This document shows positions 1 through 11,334 of a stretch of DNA of 64,000 nt, in pieces; the first letter of the stretch is position 1, and every line of letters starts with the position of its first letter. A model generated the notes under the pieces. That model saw nothing but the letters and a program-made list of their open reading frames with translations, searched no databases and was not told the origin of the DNA. This DNA comes from Salticus scenicus. Taxonomy: Eukaryota > Arthropoda > Arachnida > Araneae > Salticidae. The stretch covers positions 3,911,436 through 3,975,435 of the forward strand of contig OZ005662.1 of assembly GCA_963930645.1 (NCBI GenBank), in the 5' to 3' direction. The position numbers and the translations under genes were made by a program.

Positions 1-1554
1 ACTGAAATTGATTTCATTCTAACAAAGATTGCTTTTTGAATATTTACAATATTTGCAGGAGGCTTTTATGTAAGAAGCTCAATACATTTGGCTAATAAAT
101 TATGAAAAGGAAATTTCGTAAATGTAAATTCTTGTATATGCACAATTAAAAATTATTCAGTAAAAACACACTCAGTTTTCCAACGGAAACAAAATTTCCC
201 AACTTTTTTAAGTATAAGAAAACAAGAATAAATTTAACGGTTCAGAATTTTCTAAATATAAACAAAAAAATATGTATATATATATAAAATAATGATGATC
301 TATTAAGCATAGTAGAAGCCAAGCAACAGATACACAATCACTGAAACACCAATGACCAATAAGATTTTAAAAAAAATTTATCAGTGGATGAAATACACTA
401 ATGTAAAGAAACCAGATTTATTAACCAACAGCCTGCAAAGCAAACAAATCAATAAAGTAACACAACAAATCTTAACTCAAAACCACAAATTTAATCAAAA
501 TTTATAAAGAAATAATTTAAGAAACTCAAGATAGGAAGGAAGGAGGCAGGCGGCAAGACTTGTGACTTGCTTGTGGGGTTAAACTAGTTTCACGCCGGCA
601 ACACTCACCCAGCCTGCCACGACCAGAATAGGAGTCATATGGATTTAAAAAAGCAAAATTTCAAAGCAGATAAATAACAATGAAACCACGAAGCAACAAT
701 GAAATTCACTGATTGATTACATTGTGTTTAATAGTATGATTAGAATTTTAAGAATAGTTGAAACTCAAAAAGGAAGAAACTTAAATTATACATATATATA
801 AACATTATATAATGAATAATTCTCACAGCAGATTTTTCCGTATAATACTATAGGGTTTGGCTGTCCGTGACAGAGAAATCTTATAAGATAATTAGCAAAG
901 TATGACTAAGACTATGTAAGTGTACATTTCATCCAAATTCTTTTTATTTTTTTCTCATATTTTTTTTTTTTTTTAACAGTTGGTAGTATTGTACAATAGA
1001 TATAATCCTCTATTCATAAAAAATAATCTGAAAGTTTTGAAAAGATTAAAAATAAATAAATAAATAAAACTTTAAATGTGACACCCACTATGAGACTTTT
1101 CAAGTACTTTTCAGTTTTAAGGTACTTTAAGTAAATGAAGAAACACATTTCGTTTGCTAGTGGACCTCCAGATGACATCATTTATTTTATGTACTAAATT
1201 TCCCTTAATTTTATTCAAATTTGAACATTTTATTTAGTCAGTTAATTGTATTTCTTGTTGTTGGCATAAAAAGCACATTTGTTTTTTTCACTTAAGAAAT
1301 TAGTTTTAAAAAAGTGATTTAAAAAATAAATTTGTGCTTTTATATTAAGGTTTTCTCAAAACGATCAGTTTTTTTTCAATTTAAAAAACTTATCTCTCCA
1401 TGAAATGTTTTAAAATATTGGGTATTAAAAGCACTGGGTTTTCCTCATGTTTTTCAGTGAATATTGGTTTAAGACATTTAGGGGGCCCCTAACAAATTGA
1501 GTAAATTCAATAATGTTTGTGATCACCCTGTATCATTAAATGAATTTAATGATG
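1..1554. other. AT-rich non-coding DNA, no gene recognised
   Basis: No ORF of note and no recognised repeat boundary. A conspicuously GC-rich patch lies at about 535-640 (tandem GGAAGGA, then a stretch with CACGCCGGCAACACTCACCC). On the minus strand it has an open frame of about 38 codons ending near 530. It is more likely part of an old repeat than an exon. The rest is A/T-rich with short poly-T and TAAA tracts. Confidence 0.5.
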
Positions 1555-2654
1555 TGTAATTTTAGGATATGTTAATATTGACAAATGCAATTTGTGGATG
1601 AATTTGTGTGCATGTTCAATGAAGATATGGGCATTTATTTTAAAACTCAAAAAAAGAAAAGAAAACAGCATGTTTTTTATTTATAATATACAGAATTTTA
1701 AACGAAAATTATTCCCACTTTCAGATAAATTGAAGAAAATTTTTTGAAACAATATACTGGAATCGGAATATAAATATTTTAAATATCTCATCAAATATGA
1801 GCATTTTTATGAAAAATGTTTTCACTGTGCATGCACGAAAGATAGAAAAAGTTTTATTTCATAGGTTGAAATCTAGATATATTGGGTAAGTTTTGTCAAA
1901 AGTTCATTTGAAGAGTAAAAATTAAGCAAATTGTTGGAAAAAAAACAAGCCAGATTTTATGTATTTTTCCACATTTGAAATTTCATAAGGGGTTTTTCAT
2001 ATGCTGCATAATTAATTTGAAGATCCAATTATTTAAACTACGCTCCAAAAGTATTTGTGTGTGTGTGTGAAAAACTCCTTATAAGCTTGTAACTCTAAGA
2101 TAATTTTATTTTTTTTTAAAGAAGATTTGTGAGATTGAAAGCAGTTTTTCACAAAAAAGAACTTTTGCAAAGAGGTTGAAATAATTGGTTCTTCAAATTA
2201 ATTACGCAGCATGTGAAAAGCCCCTATAAAATTTCAACTGTGGACAAAAGCCTAAAATCTAGTTCACTCTTTTAGCAACGATTTGCTTAATTTTTACTCT
2301 ATTCAAATGGCCCAATATATCTAGCTTTCAACCTATGTAATAAAAATTTTTCTATCTTTTGCACATGCACAAGTAAAAACGTTTTGCGAAAAAATGCTCA
2401 TATTTCACGAGTTAAGATAATTGTATTTTGAATGCAGTATATTGTTTCAAAAGTGTTTTTTCAATTCATCTGAAAGTGGGAATAGTTTCCGGAAAAAACT
2501 CCGTATATTGCAAATGAATTTTTTTTTTTTTTTTTTTTTTTTTGGGGGGGGGGGGGAGGGGGGTTAAAATAAATACTTGCATCTCCATTGCTATCATCAA
2601 ACAAATTCATCCACAAATTGTACTGGATCTATATTCACATGTCCTAAAGTTACA
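1555..2654. repeat. 1.1 kb fold-back (inverted repeat) element
   Basis: The two halves are reverse complements with moderate divergence. TTTAGGATATG and CAATTTGTGGATGAATTTG near 1560-1607 are answered by their complements near 2604-2648, and the match continues inward (CATATGCTGCATAATTAATT against AATTAATTACGCAGCATGTG) to a centre near 2080-2120. Arms are roughly 520 bp with a small loop. There is no coding capacity, so it is probably an old fold-back or MITE-like DNA transposon. A T25-G20 homopolymer junction (2519-2563) sits in the right arm with no partner in the left, so it arose later. Confidence 0.75.
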
Positions 2655-2760
2655 GATCTGTTATAACAAAAGTAAAGCTCTCTGTTAAAAACTTATATTG
2701 CAGAGCATGATTTACACAGTGGAATCTATTTAGCCTAGCTTTCATAAGTAATTTTAAATA

Positions 2761-4256
2761 CACTCCTTCTCATAATTATAAGGACACCCGTTTTTCTATA
2801 TTAACTAAACACTATTATTCAAACAAATATATTTTTTATTAATTTTAATTTCATTAATAGACAATATTTAAAAAGTTTTATCGTTTTTCTATTTTAAAAA
2901 ACTTTAAATACGGTCAAAAAAAGGATTTTTCAGGTGTTCACAATTATAAGGACAGCTCGAATCTTAGTATTTTTTCTTCAGTTATTCTTTAAATTGCTAT
3001 TTTTTTTTGGGTCTCTTTTTAGGGTGAAATAGTCAGACATTCTGTCTGGTATATTTATATATATATTTTCTTTAATATTCAGTTTCAATACCATTTCATA
3101 CAGCATAGATGATATTCTGAATACATTTAAACTATTTAAAATTGCTTTCCACTTGCATGCAATTTTCTAATATGATACGTTAAGGTTTTTTCAACTTTCA
3201 GGCCACAGGAAAGGCAACAATAAAGAAGTTTTTTCCTTTAAACTATTTCTTATTGCTCTAGAAGTAGAGCAAAAATATAAGTCTTGTCGAAAAAAATATT
3301 ATTACCCCCCAAAATCTAACAAAAATCTGAGAATTCCACGTTTAAAATTTGCGGATATTCTCTTGATGTTGACGATAATAGAAAAAATTTACTAAATTCA
3401 TTCTGCCTTCAGTAGAAACAGCTCCCCAGAGCACCACAGATCCACCTTTAAAATGCCCGATTCATATCTGCCTTTAAAAAATCTGTTCTGTCTTTCACTA
3501 TCTTCAGATTGTGCCAGTAACTGTTAAAACCATTTGATTAATCAAGAATACATTCTTTCCCCATTGCATGCTTTTAATTATTACAGGTTTTTTATTCATT
3601 TTAACATATTATTAATTATTTTAAACATGCATAAATGTGGACCCCAACCTTTCATTAAAAATTACGAGCAAATTCAGCAGCAGTCATTATAAGTAGAACA
3701 GTAAAAGGAATTATGAGTCTTCGATCTCTGTAAAACAACTATGATTTTGCATCAGATTTCTCTCCTATCAAACCAGCAGTTCAACGTTTGATCACATTTT
3801 CTTCAGCAATTTTAGATCTTCGAATTTCACTAGAAATTTGGCGGATTGAAATTATCCTTCCACTTAAAAAACACATTTATCATACTTCATTACGTGAACG
3901 TTCTTTTTTTCGAGGAATTATCAGTAATGTCCGTCCAAGAAAAATTGAAGGCTTATATATGAATTAATCTAGACCAGTAGTTAGCGAATTCACATGTCAA
4001 CTGTAATTTATCCGCTTGTAAGTTAAATAAAATGAAAAAAAAATCTTGATTGTCCCTATAATTATGAACAGCTAAAAACGTAGCGAAAAAAATATTTTGC
4101 ATTATTTTTTAATAATTTTGTTTCATATTAAAAAAATTATAGCAGTTTTGATTTTTAGAATACTAGATATATTAATTGCACTTGGTATAATCTTGTTCAC
4201 AATTATTTTTACATTAGTTATTTCAAAATATAAATTGATAAATAGGAGAAGGAGTG
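2761..4256 (-). mobile_element. Tc1/mariner-like DNA transposon, IR/DR type, decayed
   Basis: Terminal inverted repeats begin CACTCCTTCTC at the left and end GAGAAGGAGTG at the right, each directly flanked by TA, the usual Tc1/mariner target duplication. A subterminal motif ATAATTATAAGGACA lies at about 2773 and recurs at about 2940, with an inverted partner near 4048-4066. This is the IR/DR arrangement seen in Sleeping Beauty-type elements. About 1.5 kb is a normal full length for the superfamily. The interior holds a broken transposase on the minus strand. Confidence 0.85.
3230..3935 (-). pseudogene. Tc1-like transposase pseudogene
   Basis: Minus-strand translation gives readable pieces in shifting frames. 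The N-terminal helix-turn-helix part includes ISIRQISSEIRRSK near 3800-3860. The DDE region includes GGSVVLWGAVSTEGRMNLV near 3395-3450, equivalent to the GGSVMVWG motif of Tc1 transposases. Several stops and frameshifts lie between them, so it cannot make an active enzyme. It sits between the TIRs of the element at 2761-4256. Confidence 0.75.
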
Positions 4257-5534
4257 TATAGCAGCTCAATAAAAACGACTTTGGATAACAAACAAACATT
4301 TTTATTGTAACAGTCAAATTTAACAATTGACAAACAATAATTTAAAAAAGAAAAAAACAATTTGAATTTTAAACTGGGATTTGCTGGCGACTGATCTAAA
4401 TTAAATTGCATTCAATAACTGGAGGATAATTTTACAGAAGAAATTTTTAAAATTTGAAGTAACTTGGGAAAAGATATATATGCACAGCATAAAACATAAA
4501 TGCTGGCCTGACATGCTTAAGTAAACGCATGTTACTTTAAGCTAAATAATAAAGACGATTATAAACGAAACATAACTTAAACTAAATCATAATTCAACTT
4601 AAATCATACACTGTAAAAAAAATAACTATTACCAGCTGCAAGAAACTCTCTGATTGAAGAAAATAATTATTTTCTCCAATAACAGAGAGTTTCTTGCAGC
4701 TGGTAATCAAGGAATGCGGTAGCGTTCCACCCCGCCAAGCTAAAACAAACATTAAGAGAAAAACAAATGAAATTTACAAAGTAGGAAAGTCAATGGTGAA
4801 ACACAAATTTGTCCTCAAAGCATAATTTAACTCTGTCCTCAAATGGCCTTTCAATTTGAGGACGCTGCAATGATTTGTCCTCAAATTGGGTTTAAAAAAT
4901 TTGGTCACCTTAATTAAGCCCAGTATCAACTTGAGTTTCACCAGAAAAAGCAGCTTAAATAACAGCTGACAACATATAAATCACAGCACAAACGATACCA
5001 TAATCATAACATAAAGAAATAAACTACAATTCAATGGTAGAGACTTAGTCAAGCAGAACTTTCTATTCCGTAAAGTCTTAGCGAGAAACTCGCCTCAGTG
5101 GTCGGAACGGGGCCCCTTCTATAGCCTGCCATTAATTCTGAATTTTACTGTAACTTCCTTAATAATCGAGTTACAGCTTGGACAATGGGTCTATCGATAA
5201 TTAAGGTTTTTAATATTTAAGGTCATCAAAATGGTTGTCAAGGTGCAATAAAGTCGCCAATTTCTTCGCCAAGTCCATTACGTGCCCTGATAAAGTGTGT
5301 TTTTAATGGAGAATGATCTTTTTTAATGCAGAAACAAGCTAGAAATGTGAAGAATTAACATTTCATTATGTGACTAAACCTCTTAGAAAGAAATCACACA
5401 AAAATAACTAGTACTATTTAGAAATCTGTAACACTATATTTACATCTATGCATAACACGCACAATTTTTATTGATCTATTACACAAATATATTCATTATG
5501 CATACATATATTTATAAAAGCACATACATAACCT
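4257..5534. other. Non-coding DNA containing one hairpin
   Basis: No gene recognised. Apart from the 80-bp palindrome at 4628-4707, it holds ordinary AT-rich sequence with a slightly GC-richer stretch at 5085-5135 that has no clear open frame. Confidence 0.5.
4628..4707. repeat. 80-bp near-perfect palindrome
   Basis: ATTACCAGCTGCAAGAAACT at 4628 is matched base for base by its complement ending at 4707. The centre (AGAAAATAATTATTTTCT) is itself palindromic, so nearly the whole 80 bp can fold into one hairpin. Likely a tiny fold-back MITE. Confidence 0.85.
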
Positions 5535-6140
5535 GCAAAAAGAAGTCATATCTCATAAAAAACAATACTATTGTAAAAGTCACCCCACCCAGCAAAAACT
5601 CTTATCTTTCTGAAGCAGCAAAAAAAAAGGATTGATGTTAAATTTCACTGCCGCTACTCAATGCCTAGCTTAATGAAGATCTGCCAATAACATTGCATGT
5701 ATCTTTCTAATAAATCCTAATCTCTTTAAACATTGTTTGTTATCTGTGTTAGTTTTTTAGCTGCACTATAAAGTTATAATTTAAAGTATTTTTACGGCAG
5801 GGTGCGTCCTCTATGTAGAAGTTTTGATTAATAAAAAATTTAGTTAGTGAAGATTAAAATATTACGCACCCCACCGTAAAAATACTTTAAATTATAACTT
5901 TATAATGCTGCGAAAAAACTAACACAGATAACAAACAACGTTGAAAGAGATTAAGATTTATTAGAAAGATACATGCAGTATTATTGGCAGTTCTTCATTA
6001 AGCTAGGCATTGAGTAGCGGCGGCGAAATTTGATATCAATCCTTTTTTTGGCTGCTTAAGAAAGGTAAGAGTTTTTTTTGGGGGGGATGACTTTTACAAA
6101 AGTATTGTTTTTTTATGAGATAGTTATTTTTTTACAGTTT
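5535..6140. repeat. 0.6 kb fold-back element
   Basis: The left arm (to about 5812) and right arm (from about 5866) are inverted copies. CTCAATGCCTAGCTTAATGA near 5657 pairs with TCATTAAGCTAGGCATTGAG near 5995, and ACTTTAAATTATAACTTTAT pairs across the centre. The loop is only about 50 bp. It resembles a fold-back MITE; no ORF and no clear target duplication were found. A T-run/G-run junction (6071-6088) lies in the right arm. Confidence 0.8.
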
Positions 6141-6510
6141 AAGAAATGATATCATCGTAAGAGTTGAAACTATCATCATCATCATCATCATCATCACGTA
6201 GCTTCGGGGAGTACCTACGACGGTCAAGACCGTCGCCTACCTCCACATGAGAAGGAGAAAATACAATGAAGCTGGAGTACTTGATCAAGCATATCGGTAC
6301 AATGAACTTGGGGAGTTCAAAGAACTCGGGCGTGATGGTTTGATGACAGAGCATGTCTGTGGACAGAGGCGTGAGACTTCAAGGAACAGAGGAGAAGAAG
6401 AATATATTTTGTACAATACATATACTGGCAAACCAACAAAAATCTTAGCACAGAAATAATTATTATTATTATTTTTTTTTTTAACCTGACAATTAAACAT
6501 AACTATCAAA
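6141..6510. other. Short two-strand ORF segment with an ATC/GAT microsatellite
   Basis: An (ATC)n tract at 6172-6196 encodes poly-Asp on the minus strand. From 6247 a 70-codon plus-strand frame and overlapping minus-strand frames are open. Base composition is less AT-rich than the surroundings. No domain is recognised. This could be a decayed exon or repeat; I do not call a gene. Confidence 0.3.
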
Positions 6511-7540
6511 TTTTTTTTTTTTTTTTTTTTTTAATTGATAATATTAAAACCAAAAGCCTAACGAGACTGTTAGGCAGTCTAAAAAGAGAATATTACCAAA
6601 AACAATGGAACAAGAAAATTAATTACAAGAAATAAACAAAATTATTTACAAAATTAAGTTAAAAATAAAATATTTACAAAATTAAGTTAAAAATAAAAAA
6701 TTTACAAAATTAAGTTAAAAATAAAAACCCTACGAGTAAGGTAACTGGTAGGAAGGCTGACCATACACGATTGGAGATAAATACTCACAGAAAGGTTGCA
6801 GATGTCAGGGGGTAGCCAAAGGTAGCTGAGATATTATTAATTCAGTCTACGGAAAAGAAATTTAGAGTGAGAATTCTGCGTTAAGTAACGCCAGAAGGAT
6901 TTCGTCTTCTACGCTTGGAGACTGGGACGAACCCATCCTCCCTGTATAGAATGGCGAGAGGGCGTTTCTTTGCCCTTCCAATTCTTGGATCATACCTTCT
7001 GATAGCGTTTAACGCAGGATTCTGGACTTTTGGGATAGACCTGTGAAACTTCAACGCAAGTCTCTTAATTTCAGAATAAATAGGCCTAATTTTCAGGTCT
7101 TCGTGAATGACATCATTGCGAACGTAGCGAAAAGCCTGAGCATACCTACGCAATTGCATATTTTGGAAAACTTGAAGTCTTTTGAGCTGAGTCTTTGAGG
7201 CAGACCCGAACACCGCGGACCCGTAGGTCAAGAACAAGATGGGTCGGATCATGGACTTGTACAGTAACAATTTATTTTTAACAGACAGGCGGCTATTCCA
7301 AGCCAAAAGAGGAAAGAGGGGGGCGGTGGCATTATGCGCTTTTTTCAGAATTTCTGAAATGTGCTTCTGCCACAATAATTTAGAATCTAGGTGAATGCCT
7401 AGGTATTTATACAATGTTTCCCAGGGAATAGCTTCATTATTAAGAAGGAAGTTAATGTCGGGGGAATACAATTTATTGGTGAAGAAAATGGCGGCACTAG
7501 AGTTGAAACTATGAGACAGAATGAACTTTTCCTACTGTAT
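6511..7540 (-). mobile_element. Jockey-like non-LTR retrotransposon, 5'-truncated
   Basis: Minus-strand LINE remnant. The 3' end is marked by an A-run (the plus-strand T-tract at about 6511-6532) after a 3' UTR with repeated AAATTAAGTTAAAAATAAA units near 6650-6725. The coding part retains only the C-terminal end of the reverse transcriptase ORF. Truncation at the 5' side plus a poly(A) tail is the normal result of target-primed reverse transcription. Confidence 0.8.
6881..7537 (-). pseudogene. Jockey-like reverse transcriptase, C-terminal fragment
   Basis: The frame is open for about 215 codons. It runs through YKYLGIHLDSKLLWQKHI, then LLYKSMIRPILFLTYGSAVF and the LQVFQNMQLRRYAQAFRYVR block, typical of the thumb and C-terminal region of Jockey-clade RTs. 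The catalytic YxDD region would lie upstream and is missing; a stop precedes the frame near 7538. The basic C-terminus is close to the natural end. It is not expected to be functional. Confidence 0.85.
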
Positions 7541-8053
7541 TTATATCTTTTAAACAGGATTATGAAGTATCCACTCAAACAGCTTCATGCTTTAGCGATT
7601 CACAATTTGCCCGGCACCACCTCTCACGTGATCTGTTGCTATAGTAGGAACCGTGGTAGGAACTAAACAGATCATTTGACGCCATCTATCGACTCAAAGA
7701 GGAAATTCTGCCATTACTCTACTACTTATCAAATACGACGTGTAACGCCGCCGATAAAACGTAAACAAAGATATAATTGAATTTCTTTTTATAAGGAAAA
7801 GTTAACTTATTACTCAAACGAAGTAACCATAAGAAAAAGGTATGTTTTATTTAAAAAAAAATAAATAAAGATTCATTTATAATTAAAAACATAAACTTAT
7901 TTTTAAATATTCAATATATTTATGTTTTAACTTAAAATTCTATTTTAATGTAGCACTAAATGCTACCATTATCCTCCATAAACGCATTTATTTTAAATTA
8001 CGATTTGAAACTAAAAATAGTACTAAACACTACTTATTTTTATTCATAATTTA
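7541..8053. other. AT-rich non-coding DNA
   Basis: No gene found. A short GC-richer portion near 7600-7760 has an imperfect inverted repeat (GATCTGTTGC with AACAGATC), suggesting a small MITE. The remainder is A/T-rich. Confidence 0.4.
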
Positions 8054-8661
8054 CCGTAATTTCACGTATATAGCCCGCGGCGGAAGGTAACCCACAGCAT
8101 AAAAAAAATATTTAAAAATAATTATAACTGAAAGATACCCTGCACTTCTAAAATCACATGGTCGGCAATCGCTGTTTATAATTTCAACACTAATTGCTAT
8201 TATTTTAATAAGTAGAAAAATATACAAATAAATATCAAACAAATAAATTTACTTACCTATAATGAAAAAGCAAATAATCATAATTTAGTATTAATCTTTC
8301 TCTCTATATAAATTACCATAAACTGGAGTAACTTCTAATAATTAACATCTTTATTCAATTTATAAGAAAATTATTGATTAATAATAAATTTATTTACAAA
8401 ATTCATTCGAATCCATCGAAATCGGATTCTTCCGTATCAGAATTAAAATGTTGCAATATTGTTTGGTACAATTCGTCTTCATTATCTTTATTATCCTCCT
8501 CATCAAGTTTCTTTTCACTGTCTTCAGTTTTATCGCCATTACACGTTAATAATCCAGACTGGTGTTGAATTTCTTCTTGTTCGCGATAGATAGCCCGCAG
8601 GACATGTAAAGTCAGATTTTTTTTAATAGATTACCAGCGGGTTATATACACGAAATTACGG
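8054..8661 (-). mobile_element. Pogo-like DNA transposon deletion derivative
   Basis: Ends are inverted repeats: CCGTAATTTCACGTATATAG at the left, and the complement of CCGTAATTTCGTGTATATAA at the right. Both are flanked by TA. At 608 bp it is too short for a complete transposase, but a C-terminal piece is left on the minus strand. TA duplication plus an acidic C-terminus suggests the pogo/Tigger branch of the Tc1/mariner superfamily; the family assignment is inferred. Confidence 0.7.
8403..8604 (-). pseudogene. Acidic C-terminus of a pogo/Tigger-like transposase
   Basis: A minus-strand frame of about 65 codons with no start inside the element. It is rich in Asp/Glu and ends HFNSDTEESDFDGFE followed by a stop. 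Acidic tails ending in a D/E-F-x-G-F motif occur in pogo/Tigger-type transposases. The DDE catalytic part has been deleted. Confidence 0.5.
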
Positions 8662-9239
8662 TAATTGTGAAATAATATGGAAGAAGTTATATTTCCATAA
8701 CAGCCCTCCCCCCCCCCCCCCCCACACACACCATATTGTTTCGAAAAACAAAAATCAATCGCTAACAAAAAAAATTATAAATAACAAATCATCTTTAGCT
8801 TATATCTCTTCCCACAATTACAATCTTCATAAAATTTTGACACAACTCACAAGAATTGAAATACTTGAAAAACAGATTCAACATGATTCATCAAGAGTTC
8901 AATTTTACATTTCATATCTACTAAAAGTACAAAAAGAACAATATTAATCACATGCAAAAATTTCAAATATAAGATTTCTCCATCTTCATTGCTAAAAAAA
9001 TACATACATATACTGACAATAACATAAACCACACATGCGGTACTAGGGCTTCATTCATGCCTAATTAAACAAAAATTAGATTAACATCACCAAGGCAATG
9101 GAGATCGAGAAAATCATAAAAACACCCCTCAAACATTTAATGGGAAGATAATTATTCTAAAAATCGCAATTACAATTTACTTTGCAAATATTTTACCTAA
9201 AAAAATTTGAAGAATACTTTTGGTAAGGGGCTTGGTGAA
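8662..9239. other. Non-coding DNA with a C-run/CA microsatellite
   Basis: A C-run of about 19 followed by (CA)n lies at 8703-8731. The rest has no recognised feature and runs up to the broken 3' side of the copia element. Confidence 0.4.
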
Positions 9240-9254
9240 GGGATCAGATAAATT

Positions 9255-9473
9255 TTATTTAGTATTAACATATTTTAATTCAAAACGATCTTCAAACAAC
9301 CATTCCCTGTTAAAAAATAATTTCTCATTTATATGTTTAGATCGATTATTCTCAATTGGAGATTTAGGGAATTCGATGGCTGATTGATTGTCTGCAAACA
9401 GAATAGGAACTTTATATTCAATGGGAAATAAATTAAATTTAATGCAATCTTCTAGAATGCGGTTAAACCACAT
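9255..9473 (-). pseudogene. copia RNase H fragment
   Basis: The open frame contains VPILFADNQSAIEFPKSP followed by RSKHINEKLFFNREWL. These are the copia RNase H signatures (DNQSA and KHI+V+YHFIR). Frames on both sides are broken. Confidence 0.8.
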
Positions 9474-9965
9474 GATCTCTTTTCTCTTTTACACATTCGC
9501 ACATAGCGATAAATTCGCTCTCCATTGAAAAAGGACTCACACTCACTTCCCGTTCTTTGAAAGTTCTCCAAGAAACTGGCCTATTTTCCAAAAAGACTAT
9601 CTACCCCCCCCCCCTCCCAACAAAACAAAATCGTCCCTGTTCATAGCAAAATCAGCATCAGATAAGGCCAATAAATTAACATTTTTACAATTTAAATCTA
9701 GTTTAAAATTTTGGGTACACACCTTAGCAAACCGTTCCAATGAATTAAACCCGGGGAATTTTGAAATCGGGTCTTTTCCTATTTGCTATGAAAGATAAGC
9801 ATCCCAATACATTTCTATAAGAATATTTAGATGCTTCCTCAATTTCACTTTGATTTACTGGACAGTCCCGTTTAGAATACTTTATGCCTTTGACTATTGG
9901 CAAAGAAGTTTAAGGAATTTTAAACTTTAAATCTGTTAAAAACTTCAGTAATATACATTTCTTGA

Positions 9966-10256
9966 CTAATAAATTTGAACAGAATCATTTTCATAATTAA
10001 ATTCTACCCCCAACATTTTTTTAGTTTTTTCTAATACCATTAAATCAAATTTATTACTTAATAAATCAATAATTTTGTTAATTTGATCCTGAGTTTTTCC
10101 AAAAATTATTAAGTCATCAACATAAACTAATAAAACTATAGAATTTTCAAAAACATAAGAACAATTACACCAATTAAATTTCTTAAAACCTAAACTTAAT
10201 AAAACCTTATTTAATTCAAAATACCAGAGTCTTCCGCTTTGATGAAGACCATACAA
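9966..10256 (-). pseudogene. copia reverse transcriptase, catalytic fragment
   Basis: The frame starts at the LYGLxQSGRxW-type motif (YGLHQSGRLWYFELN) and includes the YVDDLIIFG catalytic box near 10110-10135. The sequence immediately upstream, still in copia-like frame, is cut at 10326-10644 by an inserted element. Downstream is frameshifted. Confidence 0.85.
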
Positions 10257-10325
10257 AGCACGATCTAGTTTACAAACATAACTTTCCTCACTCTTAACTA
10301 TTTAAGCAAGAGGCTGTGTCATAAA

Positions 10326-10644
10326 CACGGATTAAGAGTTTAGGATGTAATACGAATGCTACGGAAAAGTAGTAATTTTCATCTTACAGATAGAGGGCGA
10401 ACAGATCTTGAAAATCTACCAAACAGCGCGTTTGTTTAAATTTGTAGCGGTTCATTGGTCGTTCTCGGAAATCGGATGATGACAGAAGCCGAATTTTCAA
10501 ACCGATAAGTTTCAGAGATACTACACCAGGAGGCGATCGGATCGTTTTCCTCCACTCAGCTGAATTAATGGGGAATAGAAAACTTCGGTTTCTGCACTGG
10601 CTGCCCTATCTTGTTTTTCATCCTATAGATAGTTTTAATCCGTG
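10326..10644. mobile_element. 319-bp TIR element (CACGGATTAA family) with perfect 8-bp TSD
   Basis: Starts CACGGATTAA and ends TTAATCCGTG, flanked on both sides by GTCATAAA (10318-10325 and 10645-10652). It lies inside the copia RT. No ORF. An 8-bp duplication fits hAT, P or related superfamilies; the CACGG terminus does not settle which. A second copy lies at 36812-40866, split by a hAT element, and a larger element with related termini is at 42728-43458. Confidence 0.9.
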
Positions 10645-10652
10645 GTCATAAA

Positions 10653-11334
10653 AATATCCTCTTTAAGTGGAGCATAAAGATAAGCACATTGTGTGTTACA
10701 CCTTTTAAAACAAGGAACTAACAATGATAAAAAAAAATCTTATTACAGGAAATTTAACCACTGGAGAAAAAGTTTCGTCGTAAGTGTCACTCGACGATAA
10801 ACCTTGGGCAACGAGTCTCGCTTTAAAGCACGCTACATTGCCGCGATCATCCTTTTTAACGGTAAACACCCACCTACACCCCATCGTAGTTTTTCCTTTA
10901 GGTTAAGGGACAAGATGCCACACTTTACGATTCCTCATGTTATCTATTTCATCATTCCTAGCACACCTCCACTCAGAATTTTGCTCTGACTTTACCGCCT
11001 GGTTATAAGTTTTAGGCATGTTAAGTTCTAGTCAGGTTTTATTTTCAGTTAAACTAGTAGAAGGTGAACTAGGATCGACAGTACCCTCAAAATCGTTATT
11101 ACCAGATAAATCAAAAACTTTCGGTTCAAAAACCACATTATTTTTCAAGCATTAATTTTTTACTTCATTTAATGACCTCAATCTAGTACTAGAATTTTCC
11201 GGATAATAATATATATCAACCCTATTTCCCAACTTTCTAGGGACAGGTTTCCTTTGCCACATAATCTTAGATGGTAAGCTAACAGTATTAGGTTCGTCAG
11301 CTCCTAAGTCCCCCCCCCCCACACACACACACAC
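10653..11334 (-). pseudogene. copia RT N-terminal and linker region
   Basis: In broken minus-strand frames one can read AVKSEQNSEWRCARNDEIDN, then GCRWVFTVKKDDRGNV with FKARLVAQG. This is the classic start of copia RT. Upstream is a GNRVDIYYYPENSSTRLRSL segment resembling the spacer after integrase. A C-run/(CA)n at 11310-11334 truncates the recognisable region. Confidence 0.75.

Larger units (their letters stand above)
9240..11334 (-). mobile_element. Ty1/copia-like retrotransposon, internal fragment, interrupted
   Basis: Minus-strand order from 11334 downwards: integrase/linker-like segment, start of the reverse transcriptase, an inserted 319-bp element (10326-10644), the rest of the RT, a linker, then RNase H. 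Frames are broken in several places and no LTRs are visible at either side. The order and motifs fit copia Pol. It is an old, inactive fragment. Confidence 0.8.

Noticed and set aside
6139..6354. A poly-Asp protein on the minus strand.
   Set aside because: The Asp tract is an (ATC)n microsatellite; neither strand shows a known domain.
10804..10989. Plus-strand ORF at 10.8-11.0 kb.
   Set aside because: Antisense shadow of the copia reverse transcriptase.
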